This document shows positions 43,493 through 52,396 of a DNA stretch of 64,000 nt, piece by piece (within the stretch, counting starts at the first letter, position 1; every line of letters begins with the position of its first letter). A program made the translations under genes and the position numbers. Under the pieces are notes generated by a model. The model saw nothing but the letters and a program-made list of their open reading frames with translations. It searched no databases and was not told the DNA's origin. This DNA comes from Proruminimicrobium sp964487915 (GTDB lineage: Bacteria; Elusimicrobiota; Endomicrobiia; Endomicrobiales; Endomicrobiaceae), in assembly GCA_964487915.1 (NCBI GenBank), contig CAZASN010000003.1, positions 185,880 to 249,879 on the forward strand, read 5' to 3'.

Positions 43493-44806
43493 TTATTTAA
43501 GCCACCAAAATAAATTCGGATTTATTACATTCTTTAAAGATTTACTGTGAGTTATTCCGGTGACGCAATTTTTAGCGCATCTTGAATGGTAAGAATTGTC
43601 TGATATTACTTTTCTGTATTCCTGCATAACTTTGCCGTTCCAAACATCCGAAAGTTTATCTCTGTCTATATTGCCGGCTGATTTATTTCTGTCGCAAAAA
43701 CATTCCGGATTTATTGTCCCGTCAGAATCTATAAAAATTTTCTGCCACGGGATATGGCATAAGAGACGATTTGCAGAAATATTTTCAATTTGAGAATTTT
43801 TTGTTTCATTTGCGCCGTTTGAAACGACATTATCCGAAACAGTTACGAATTCGCTTTCAGATTTAAAACACGGCAGACAATCAAAAAGTTCTATTCCGAA
43901 ATTCTTACATTTTGCGGCCAATTTTTCTTTTATATCAGTTATTTTTCTTTCAAATTCAATATTTTTATTATAATGAAATATATTTTCATCGGAAATAAAA
44001 TCAGGACCGAAAGCATTAACGCACAATTTCGTAAATCCGTATTCCCTTGCAAATTCCGGAAAAAATTCTATTTGGTCGATATTTTTTTTCATAACCAAAA
44101 CGTTTAATCCCAAATTTGTAAAATTACCGGGAAATTCGGATCTTATACGTTTTAAAATATTGAGATTATTAATAAGAGTTTCAAACTTTCCTCCTATTCT
44201 GACAGATTCGTAAATTTCTTTAGTAATTCCTTCTACGGATATATAAAGGTCAACGTTATATTTAACAAGTTTGGTTATGATGTTTTCGTTTAAAAGAAGC
44301 CCGTTTGTAACTATTTCCTGGCAAACATTGTTTTTTCCCGCATGATCCATAAGTTCTTCAAACCGTTTATAAAGAAATACTTCGCCGCCCTGCCATTTTA
44401 CAATTTCCAAATAAGGCATAAGCTCTATTATTTCGTCAACGGCGCGCTCCGGCAGTTCCCATTTCTTTTTTATTATCTGGCACATTATGCATTTTATATT
44501 GCAAAGGCTGGTCACAACGCAATAAAGCACGCGCGGCTTTGATTCAAGCACGGTCTTTTTCAAAGCTATTTCTTCCTCATTTAATAAAATATTATCAAAA
44601 CGCTTTTTGATAATATAAGGAACTTCAATTTTTCTGGAATCATTTATTATGCCAAGAGCCTTTTTCGCATCGCCGTTTATATTATTTTGCTGTAAATCCG
44701 TTATTATTTTATTTACCAAAGCTCTGAGAGATTTTTCATAATCAGCATAGCTGATGTTCTTTTTTTCAAAATCTGTCTTCAAGTTCAAATATTCGCTATA
44801 ATACAT
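43493..44806 (-). CDS. radical SAM/SPASM-like protein, array member 1 (no clear TPR)
   Basis: 437 residues, last gene of the array. The N-terminal 75 residues are helical but I see no proper TPR. The linker LLNEEEIALKKTVLESKPR is followed by the radical SAM core with Cys102, Cys106 and Cys109 (CNIKCIMC) that bind the [4Fe-4S] cluster with SAM, then WQGGEVFLYK and EIVTNGLLLNE. A low-complexity linker leads to the C-terminal cluster region with CHIPWQ, CFC and CAKNC. The ATG has a GAGG site. It should be cytosolic; the substrate is unknown. Confidence 0.88.
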   Translation of the reverse strand: MYYSEYLNLKTDFEKKNISYADYEKSLRALVNKIITDLQQNNINGDAKKALGIINDSRKIEVPYIIKKRFDNILLNEEEIALKKTVLESKPRVLYCVVTSLCNIKCIMCQIIKKKWELPERAVDEIIELMPYLEIVKWQGGEVFLYKRFEELMDHAGKNNVCQEIVTNGLLLNENIITKLVKYNVDLYISVEGITKEIYESVRIGGKFETLINNLNILKRIRSEFPGNFTNLGLNVLVMKKNIDQIEFFPEFAREYGFTKLCVNAFGPDFISDENIFHYNKNIEFERKITDIKEKLAAKCKNFGIELFDCLPCFKSESEFVTVSDNVVSNGANETKNSQIENISANRLLCHIPWQKIFIDSDGTINPECFCDRNKSAGNIDRDKLSDVWNGKVMQEYRKVISDNSYHSRCAKNCVTGITHSKSLKNVINPNLFWWLK

Positions 44807-44832
44807 GACAAAACCTCATATCTAATTATTTT

Positions 44833-46812
44833 TCAACAGTTTACGGATTTGCAGGTGCCGCACCATTTTTCGGCACAGGAATTAATGATATCTTTTCTTA
44901 CAGAACGCATTTTTTTTGCATTCCATATTTTAAAAATATCATTTGAATTTATATCCCCCAATATCATCGGTTGTCCGCACGAAAAACTAGGCACTATAAA
45001 ACCTTTTTCGGTTACCGCAATATATTTCCAGGGAGCATAGCAAAAATCGTCATTTTTTTCGTTAACCGCGCAAGATTCAACAGAAGAATCATTTATTTTA
45101 ATAATTTGTTTTTCTGAAATTTCAGGTATAAAAGACACAAATTTTATATTGTTATCGGATAATTCTTTTCTCAGATATTCCAGGTTTTTATTGACATTTT
45201 TAATTTTATCGTTGTGATCGGCAAGTTTAACCCCGTCTTTTTTAAAAAAAACATTTTCTTTATAAAAAAAGTCATTATCCTGAAGCTTTTTCAGCGGAGA
45301 AAGAACAACTTCGTCAATTTTATTGTCTTTGGCAAATTTAGCAATTTGATTCATCTGGCCTATATTTGAATTCATAATTGTAGTGTATAATTTTAACTTA
45401 TTCTGGTCAGTTTTGTTACGATTGACCATTTGTATAAACTTCTGAACCCTGTCAAAACCGTCAATGCCTCTTATATATTCATACGTTTTTTTATCAAACG
45501 CATCAACTGAGACCGCGATGCTTATATCTCCGCTGATTATTTTTTTCAAAACATGTTCATTCCAGTTTATTCCGTTTGTTATGATAAGCTGACTTACATT
45601 ATATTTTCTTGCCAAAGAAACCAATTCCGCAAATTTATCATAGAATTGAACTTCTCCGCCCTGCCATGTAACGCTGTCAAGATATTTTAAGAGTTTAGAA
45701 ATATTTTTAAATCCGTTGACATTCAATTCCCATTTATGTTTATTCCCTATATCGCACATATTGCATTTTGAATTACATTTATCGGTTACCATAATTTGAG
45801 CCACTCTGGGTTTTGAAGCCAGAATTATTTTTTTTCTTCCCCATTCAATTTCATTGATCAGAGAATTATGAATATTAAAATCATTTTTATTTATTTTTTT
45901 AAGAATTTTACGGTAAATACTATTTTCAATTTTATAATTTTGTTGCCTGATAAACACCAGTATCTTACGTAAAAGAGAATTCAGTTTTTCAATAAAATAA
46001 GAATCATTTTGCAGATATTTTATTTTTTTTAGTTTAAAATAAAGCAACAACATTGAATCCGCATCCAGTCCTTCAAGACCGTCTTTATTGTCAATATTCA
46101 TTTTTATTAAATTATTCACAATATCGTTTTTAATTAAAGTTTTATTTTTTATTTTTAATGAATTAAGGAATTTGTAAGCCTGTCTGTATTTTTTTTGAAC
46201 CGTAAGAGAATTCAGATATAAAACATTAATTTCATGATTATACGGATCTTTCATTATTATACTTTCCAACAGCGATTGGACTTGATTTTCTTTATTATGC
46301 TGCCTGCAATATAAACTTATATCTCTTACAATACGGATTTTTTCTTTTTTTTCAATAGCATTTATATTGTTTTTTATGATATTTAACAATTTTTCATCAT
46401 TTGTATCCATAAAATTTTTATTAAAAATTTTATTATAAAATATCTCCTGAATAATTTGAGTTATTATCTTTATTTTCAGTTTTTTATTTGTTGTTCTTTT
46501 AATGATATTTATGTTTTTTTGCAATTTCAAATATTTTCCGGAAGCAATCATACATCTGCACATTCCGGCGGAAGCGTATATATTTGATTTGTCGATTTTT
46601 AACACTTTGCTGAAATATTTACGCGCTTTATCAAAATTATTCAGCCCGTAAAAAAGCTGTCCCATTTCCAAAATAATCCGAATATTATCTTTATTTTTTT
46701 CATCGGATATCAAAGACATTAACAATTTTTTGGATTCGGCAAAATTGCCGGCTTGGTTATATTTTCTTATGGCTGCGATATTTTTTTCCAAATTCATTTT
46801 CATTAATTTCAT
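44833..46812 (-). CDS. TPR-radical SAM/SPASM protein, array member 2
   Basis: 659 residues. Two recognisable TPRs (about 20-80), then a long, degenerate helical region to about 320. The radical SAM core has Cys346, Cys350 and Cys353 (CNSKCNMC) and WQGGEVQFYD. The C-terminus deviates from its siblings: CYAPWKYIAVTEKGFIVPSFSCG has no CxC, and it ends with WCGTCKSVNC, which is closer to a conventional SPASM ending. Start choice is uncertain because ATG codons at 46812, 46803 and 46797 are all possible. The N-terminus resembles that of member 3, so the two are probably close paralogues. Confidence 0.87.
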   Translation of the reverse strand: MKLMKMNLEKNIAAIRKYNQAGNFAESKKLLMSLISDEKNKDNIRIILEMGQLFYGLNNFDKARKYFSKVLKIDKSNIYASAGMCRCMIASGKYLKLQKNINIIKRTTNKKLKIKIITQIIQEIFYNKIFNKNFMDTNDEKLLNIIKNNINAIEKKEKIRIVRDISLYCRQHNKENQVQSLLESIIMKDPYNHEINVLYLNSLTVQKKYRQAYKFLNSLKIKNKTLIKNDIVNNLIKMNIDNKDGLEGLDADSMLLLYFKLKKIKYLQNDSYFIEKLNSLLRKILVFIRQQNYKIENSIYRKILKKINKNDFNIHNSLINEIEWGRKKIILASKPRVAQIMVTDKCNSKCNMCDIGNKHKWELNVNGFKNISKLLKYLDSVTWQGGEVQFYDKFAELVSLARKYNVSQLIITNGINWNEHVLKKIISGDISIAVSVDAFDKKTYEYIRGIDGFDRVQKFIQMVNRNKTDQNKLKLYTTIMNSNIGQMNQIAKFAKDNKIDEVVLSPLKKLQDNDFFYKENVFFKKDGVKLADHNDKIKNVNKNLEYLRKELSDNNIKFVSFIPEISEKQIIKINDSSVESCAVNEKNDDFCYAPWKYIAVTEKGFIVPSFSCGQPMILGDINSNDIFKIWNAKKMRSVRKDIINSCAEKWCGTCKSVNC

Positions 46813-46836
46813 TTCCGAATGACATTAAATTATTTA

Positions 46837-48327
46837 TTAAAAACGATTTTTTAAATATAATTCCGATACTCGTCCGCTTTTACAATCGGGAGAACATCTT
46901 TCGTCAAATCCTTCATTAACGATATTTTTTCTTATTTCTGTTATTTTTTCATTATTCCAAATATCGGATATGCTATGTTCATTTATATTTCCTATGACCA
47001 AATTCTCGCAATAACAGTTATTGCGGACAAAACCGTCTGCATCAATCTGCAGAGTTTGCCACGGCATGTAGCAACAAAATTTTTTATGGCCGGATGTTTT
47101 ATTTTCGGCTCGGTTTAGAACCGGCATTTCATTTTTATTTTCGCCGATATCAGAAAGCCACGCTTCATAAAAAATATTCGCCTTTTGAAATTCCAAAGCC
47201 GACATTTCGGAATTTTTTATTACATTTTTAATGATATCGGCGTCTTTATAGTGATAAATAAAATTTTCTTTGTTAATCGTATCATATCCAAGCGTATTGA
47301 CATAAACATGGTTAAAACCGTATTTGCGCGCAAAATCGCATAAATTTTTCAGTTGTTCATGATTTGTTTTCATTACTAAAAATTTTAATCCGTATTTCAC
47401 ATATGATTTTGACTGTTCTTTGATATTTTTGATCAATCTGAGATTATCTAATAATTTTTCAAAAGAAGCGCCGCAGTGTATTGATTCGTACACTTCTTTT
47501 GTCAATCCGTGTATAGAAATATTCAATTCCATTTTAGAATCTATGATTTTCTTTATTCTTTCTTCATTTAAAAGCAGTCCGTTTGTGGATACAATCTGTT
47601 CAATATTATATTCTCCGGCTTTAGCTATAAGTTCATCTATATGCCGATATAAAAAAGGTTCTCCGCCGTGCCATACAATTTTTTGCAACGTAGGCAACAG
47701 GTTATAAATTTCATGTATTTTATCTTTAGGAAAATCCCAATGATTAAGAGGAATTTTGCACATTTTACATTTAATGTTACATCTGCTTGTAATTGAAATT
47801 ATCAAATTTCTCGGCTTTGAATTTAAAATAATTTTTTTATTGAATATTTCGGATTCATTTACAAGAATATTTTTTAATTTATCGTTATTGATGCTGTCTC
47901 CGCATAAATTTAAAATATCTATTACTTTACCGATAATATCCGTATCTCCCGCTTTACTGCATTTATTCAAATTTTCAAATAAAAATTTGATAAATTTTTC
48001 CAATATAGAAAAAAATCTTTCTTTTTCCAAAACAATTTTTTTTAAATAAACGGCAACGCCGTTATAATCGCCGATGTTATATAACAAACGCAGGATCGCT
48101 TCCGTCGCATATATATTATGTTTATCAATATTCAAAACTTTTTCAAACCATATGCGTGCTTTATCAAAATCTTTTTTAGCAAGAAACACTTGTCCCATTT
48201 CAAGCATAACCGAAACATTTTCGGCATTGTTTTTATCATCCATAACTTCGTTCAGCCGGCTCAAAGCCTTATCATAAAAACCGTTTTTAATAAATTCTTT
48301 TATTTCTTCTATTTTTTTTTCCAACAT
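46837..48327 (-). CDS. TPR-radical SAM/SPASM protein, array member 3
   Basis: 496 residues from the ATG at 48327, chosen because a GGGA site is 7 bases upstream; another ATG at 48339 lacks one. Two TPRs occupy about residues 5-80. The radical SAM core has Cys183, Cys187 and Cys190 (CNIKCKMC). Its glycine-rich motif is WHGGEPFLY, closer to the canonical GGEP than the WQGGEV of its siblings. The C-terminus has CCYMPWQTLQIDADG, CYC and CSPDC, followed by KSGR. The gene is 7 bp beyond the end of member 4. Confidence 0.88.
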   Translation of the reverse strand: MLEKKIEEIKEFIKNGFYDKALSRLNEVMDDKNNAENVSVMLEMGQVFLAKKDFDKARIWFEKVLNIDKHNIYATEAILRLLYNIGDYNGVAVYLKKIVLEKERFFSILEKFIKFLFENLNKCSKAGDTDIIGKVIDILNLCGDSINNDKLKNILVNESEIFNKKIILNSKPRNLIISITSRCNIKCKMCKIPLNHWDFPKDKIHEIYNLLPTLQKIVWHGGEPFLYRHIDELIAKAGEYNIEQIVSTNGLLLNEERIKKIIDSKMELNISIHGLTKEVYESIHCGASFEKLLDNLRLIKNIKEQSKSYVKYGLKFLVMKTNHEQLKNLCDFARKYGFNHVYVNTLGYDTINKENFIYHYKDADIIKNVIKNSEMSALEFQKANIFYEAWLSDIGENKNEMPVLNRAENKTSGHKKFCCYMPWQTLQIDADGFVRNNCYCENLVIGNINEHSISDIWNNEKITEIRKNIVNEGFDERCSPDCKSGRVSELYLKNRF

Positions 48328-48346
48328 TTTCAATCCCATGATTTTT

Positions 48347-50179
48347 TCACAATAGTTTCAAATGAAATTCGGTTATCCTTCCCAAAATACAATTCTCATT
48401 ACACAGAGATTCGCATCTGTTATTTATTATAGTTGTTCTGTAAAATTGCATTTTTTCATTATTCCATAATTTTTCTATTGTTTCATTTCCAAGATGCCCT
48501 ATATTTTTTTCTATAAAACACTGACAATCAGGTCTTACGGAACCGTCAAAATCAAAAGTTAAACTATACCACGGAAGATGACAAAGCATTTTAGAGAAAT
48601 TTTCCGGTATATTCTCGTTGTTTTCTTTTATATTATTTTTTTCATTCTGTTTTTCTTCTTTCCCGCTCTCTTCAAAACATTGAGCTTCAACATTCAATTT
48701 CTGTTCCGAAAAATCTCCGTGTTTGTCGTATAACTTAATATCCTGTTCAGAAAGGGCCGTTGTTCTAATCCTGCTTTCAATTCTTATGCCGTATTGTTTT
48801 GCTTTCTTTTCTGCCAATAACATTTGAAAAGAAAGTTCTTTAATATCATCCGGGAAATTATTGGTAAAAATATCCTGTTCTTTTTTTATATTGTTTTCTT
48901 TCTCCGTAGGATTTTTAGGGATATAATCTATAGGCATAAAACAAATAAAATCAAATCTGTATTTATGGGCAAAATCAACAAATAAGGACAACGTTCTAAA
49001 ATTTTCATTCATCACAACGACATTCATATTTAATATTACTTTATTTTTTATTTTGTCTCGGATTGCATTTAACATATTTATGTTATCCGTCAATCTTTCA
49101 AAACTTGCTCCTCTTCTTATTTTCTCATATATATTTTTTGATACTCCGTCTATTGAAACCGTTACTTCTATATTATTTTTAACTATTAATTCCATTGTTT
49201 CGTTATCGGCTAACTGTAAATTAGTGATCATACTCTGTCTCATATTAGGATATTGCAAAGCTTTTTTTAATATATCTTTGAAATACGGCAAAAACAAAAC
49301 TTCGCCGCCCTGCCACATAATTCTTTCCAAATACGGAAACATTGAAATAATTTCTTCTAATCTTTCTTGCGGAAGCTCCCACTTGCTTTTACTTGTCAAA
49401 CACATTATGCAGGAAATATTGCATTTATTTGATAAAACAACCATTAAATTTCTCGGTTTACTTTGTAAAACCGTCTTCTTGGCTGCAATTTCATATTCAT
49501 TTAAAAATTTATTTTCAAAAAAAAGATCATCTTTCATCTTATCTTTGTTTTGCAAATACAGGTTAATTGTTTGGGCATACATTCCAAGATAATTATAAAC
49601 TTGCGCCAGAAACGCTAAAACCTGTTTATTATCAGGATTGCCGTTTAACGCATTTTTATAAATTGCGATTAAACGGCCGTAATCTCCGCCAAAATCATAA
49701 TTTCCCGGAAAACGCTGGTATAATTCGGTATAGATATCTTTTAAAAATTCATCAAAATTGTTTGAACTCAATTGTTTTTTAAATTTATTTAACAGATTGA
49801 TCGCTTTGTCATATTCTTGCAGAGTTCTGTATATTTTAACCAGATATTCCAAAACATGCATTAACAATTTATCTTCAGGATTTAATGTACTTAAAATTTT
49901 CTCAAGATATCCGGCAGCAGTTTGTTTTTGACCGGTAATTTCATATATTTTTGCGACTTCAAAATAAATCTCGTTCTTATCAAATTTTTCTTCTGAATTT
50001 ATAATTTTTAAAAAATACTCAAGCGCTTTTTCGTAATCTCCCATAGAATAATAAACTTTGCCTATTTCCCTGTATATTTCAAATTTATTATCTTCAGTTA
50101 ACAAGCGTAATAAAAAATCTAAAGCGTCTTTATATTTTTTTTCGTTTTTTAAAAAATTTATTTTATCAAAAATTTCCAT
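48347..50179 (-). CDS. TPR-radical SAM/SPASM protein, array member 4
   Basis: 610 residues from the ATG at 50179, which has an AAAGG site 8 bases away; ATG 50185 and TTG 50206 are alternatives. About five TPR units span residues 1-215. The radical SAM core has Cys253, Cys257 and Cys260 (CNISCIMC) and WQGGEVLFLP. Between the core and the C-terminal cluster domain is a strikingly low-complexity linker rich in Glu, Asn and Lys. The C-terminus has CHLPWYSLTFDFDG, CQC, and CESLCNENC. Probably cytosolic, substrate unknown. Confidence 0.88.
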   Translation of the reverse strand: MEIFDKINFLKNEKKYKDALDFLLRLLTEDNKFEIYREIGKVYYSMGDYEKALEYFLKIINSEEKFDKNEIYFEVAKIYEITGQKQTAAGYLEKILSTLNPEDKLLMHVLEYLVKIYRTLQEYDKAINLLNKFKKQLSSNNFDEFLKDIYTELYQRFPGNYDFGGDYGRLIAIYKNALNGNPDNKQVLAFLAQVYNYLGMYAQTINLYLQNKDKMKDDLFFENKFLNEYEIAAKKTVLQSKPRNLMVVLSNKCNISCIMCLTSKSKWELPQERLEEIISMFPYLERIMWQGGEVLFLPYFKDILKKALQYPNMRQSMITNLQLADNETMELIVKNNIEVTVSIDGVSKNIYEKIRRGASFERLTDNINMLNAIRDKIKNKVILNMNVVVMNENFRTLSLFVDFAHKYRFDFICFMPIDYIPKNPTEKENNIKKEQDIFTNNFPDDIKELSFQMLLAEKKAKQYGIRIESRIRTTALSEQDIKLYDKHGDFSEQKLNVEAQCFEESGKEEKQNEKNNIKENNENIPENFSKMLCHLPWYSLTFDFDGSVRPDCQCFIEKNIGHLGNETIEKLWNNEKMQFYRTTIINNRCESLCNENCILGRITEFHLKLL

Positions 50180-50206
50180 AAACATAACCTTTATCGTCTC
50201 AGGCAA

Positions 50207-52396
50207 TTAATACCTGTATCTTAATTTCTCTCTCGGCAATACATTTTCTTTGCAATTTTCCGAACATTCCTTATAAGTATCGTCTATAAGCAGATTATGC
50301 CTCAAATTAATCATATTTTCGCTATTCCAAATATCCATTAATGAATTAACCGCGATAGTTCCTATGGTTAAATTATACGCGCAATTGCAATTCACTTTAA
50401 CATAGCCGGTACATCCGACAAATAATTTTTGCCATGGAGAATAACAATATATTTTTTTTGAATTGATCTGTTTTTCATATCTTTTGACAGGCAATATTTC
50501 AGGCATAGTCGCCATTGCAAAAAAATTAAACTTAAATTTATTATTTTTTTTCAGCTCTATATTTTTTATAACAACTTCTTCCGGATATTTCATTCTTAAA
50601 ATATCCATATGTTTTTGCGTAGGCATACAGTTTTCCACATCTATATTGTATTTTTTTGCGGAGGCTAACACCGCGTTCATTTTCTTATCCAAATCATTTC
50701 TTTTATAAAAAAAGATATCTTTATCAACATATCCCTCATGCGGCGTAAACGTGATGTAATCAAATTCATATTTACGGGCAAAATCAACAAACTGTTCCAA
50801 CTGTTCATAATTTATATCCATAATAACAACGCATAATCTCTTTTTCATATAAGGATTCAATCTATGTTTTATTTTATTTAGAAGTTCAAGTTTTGCTATT
50901 AAAGCGTCAAAACTTGCTCCAAGACGGATTTTTTCATAAACGTCCTTAGTAACGCCGTCTATTGAAATTGACAGTTCAACATTGTAATCGACAAGTTTTT
51001 CAATTACTTTATCGGACAACAAAAGTGCGTTTGTTGAAATTATTTGTTTAACATTATATTTATGGGCTATATCAAATAATTCGTCAAAATGTTTATATAA
51101 AAAAACTTCGCCGCCAAGCCAATTAACCTGCTCAAGATAAGGCATGAGTTCAATAATTTCATTTTTTGTATTGTCAGGCAATTCCCACGGAACAGACTTA
51201 ATATTCTCACACATAATACATTTTAAATTGCACCTGTTTGTGAGAGTTATTTCTAAAATCCTTGGTTTTGATTCCAAAAACTCTTTTTTTTGTAAAATTT
51301 CTTTTTCATTGAGCAAAATATTGTCAATCATTTGTTTTTTTGACGGTATTTTATTAATAACGACTTCAGCCGTTTTTTCAGCGAGTTTATAATCGCCGTT
51401 TAATATATATTTTTGCATTTCGTCTATTAATTTATTAATAATATTATTTTTGAAATAAGCATAGTTGTATTGCGACGATCCGTATTTTTCAAGTTTTATA
51501 ATTGTTTCAAACGCATCAGTTAAATTAGTTTCTGTCTGCAATTTATTTAAGTCAAATATTTGTTTTATGACGTCATTTGTATCATAAACATTCTGTTTTA
51601 ATGCCAATATATCAAATAATTTATTTGTCGCTTGAAATATATCACCGGCAGCTTCATAACATTTAGACAGATAAAAATTCAGTTTTGCATCATTGCCGTA
51701 ATCCGATAGATATTTTAACAATATAAATTTAAATTCAGTAAATTTCTTTTCTTGAAAATAAATATCCGACACTTCATGCACGGTATCTATATCTTGAAAT
51801 AAATTCAGCATACTATCGGCAATATTTAATGCCTCTTTCTTTTTACCGGATAAATAATAAACTCTGTATAATTCCAATAAATAATTTTTATCTTTATTAT
51901 TTTTTATCTTTAAAAGTAATTTTTCGGCCTTATCAATTTCTCCGGTTCCTACATATAATTTAGCCAGCAATACAACAACATCTATATTTTGAAAATTATT
52001 TCCGGCAATATATTTTTCAAAATAACGTATAGCTTTATTTTTATTTATATCAATAAAAAATTTTGCCATTTCCAAATATATATTTATTTCTTCCGAAAAT
52101 TGCTCATTAATGACAGTTTCAAGATAATTTACATACTCAAGATCATTACCTTTGTATATTTTAAAAAATAAATCAAATACGTATATTTTTGAAGTATCGT
52201 TCTTGATAATATCTTTTAAATAATTTATTGATTTTTCAGCATTCCCCAATGATGAATATATTTTAGCCAATTCAAACATAACATCCGGATTATTCTTATC
52301 TTCTTCAGATAATGAATCAAATATTTCCAATGCTTCGCTATAACGATTTTGCTCTATTAATTTTTTAACCGAATCAAACATTTCTTTATTTAGCAT
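50207..52396 (-). CDS. TPR-radical SAM/SPASM protein, array member 5
   Basis: 729 residues. A long TPR solenoid fills roughly residues 1-355 with about seven units. The linker LLNEKEILQKKEFLESKPR leads to the radical SAM core with Cys389, Cys393 and Cys396 (CNLKCIMC). The glycine-rich motif is WLGGEVFLYK rather than WQGGEV. The C-terminus has CYSPWQKLF, CNC and CSENC. Its ATG overlaps the member 6 stop by 11 bp; an in-frame ATG at 52381 would avoid that. It has the longest N-terminal TPR region of the array. Confidence 0.88.
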   Translation of the reverse strand: MLNKEMFDSVKKLIEQNRYSEALEIFDSLSEEDKNNPDVMFELAKIYSSLGNAEKSINYLKDIIKNDTSKIYVFDLFFKIYKGNDLEYVNYLETVINEQFSEEINIYLEMAKFFIDINKNKAIRYFEKYIAGNNFQNIDVVVLLAKLYVGTGEIDKAEKLLLKIKNNKDKNYLLELYRVYYLSGKKKEALNIADSMLNLFQDIDTVHEVSDIYFQEKKFTEFKFILLKYLSDYGNDAKLNFYLSKCYEAAGDIFQATNKLFDILALKQNVYDTNDVIKQIFDLNKLQTETNLTDAFETIIKLEKYGSSQYNYAYFKNNIINKLIDEMQKYILNGDYKLAEKTAEVVINKIPSKKQMIDNILLNEKEILQKKEFLESKPRILEITLTNRCNLKCIMCENIKSVPWELPDNTKNEIIELMPYLEQVNWLGGEVFLYKHFDELFDIAHKYNVKQIISTNALLLSDKVIEKLVDYNVELSISIDGVTKDVYEKIRLGASFDALIAKLELLNKIKHRLNPYMKKRLCVVIMDINYEQLEQFVDFARKYEFDYITFTPHEGYVDKDIFFYKRNDLDKKMNAVLASAKKYNIDVENCMPTQKHMDILRMKYPEEVVIKNIELKKNNKFKFNFFAMATMPEILPVKRYEKQINSKKIYCYSPWQKLFVGCTGYVKVNCNCAYNLTIGTIAVNSLMDIWNSENMINLRHNLLIDDTYKECSENCKENVLPREKLRYRY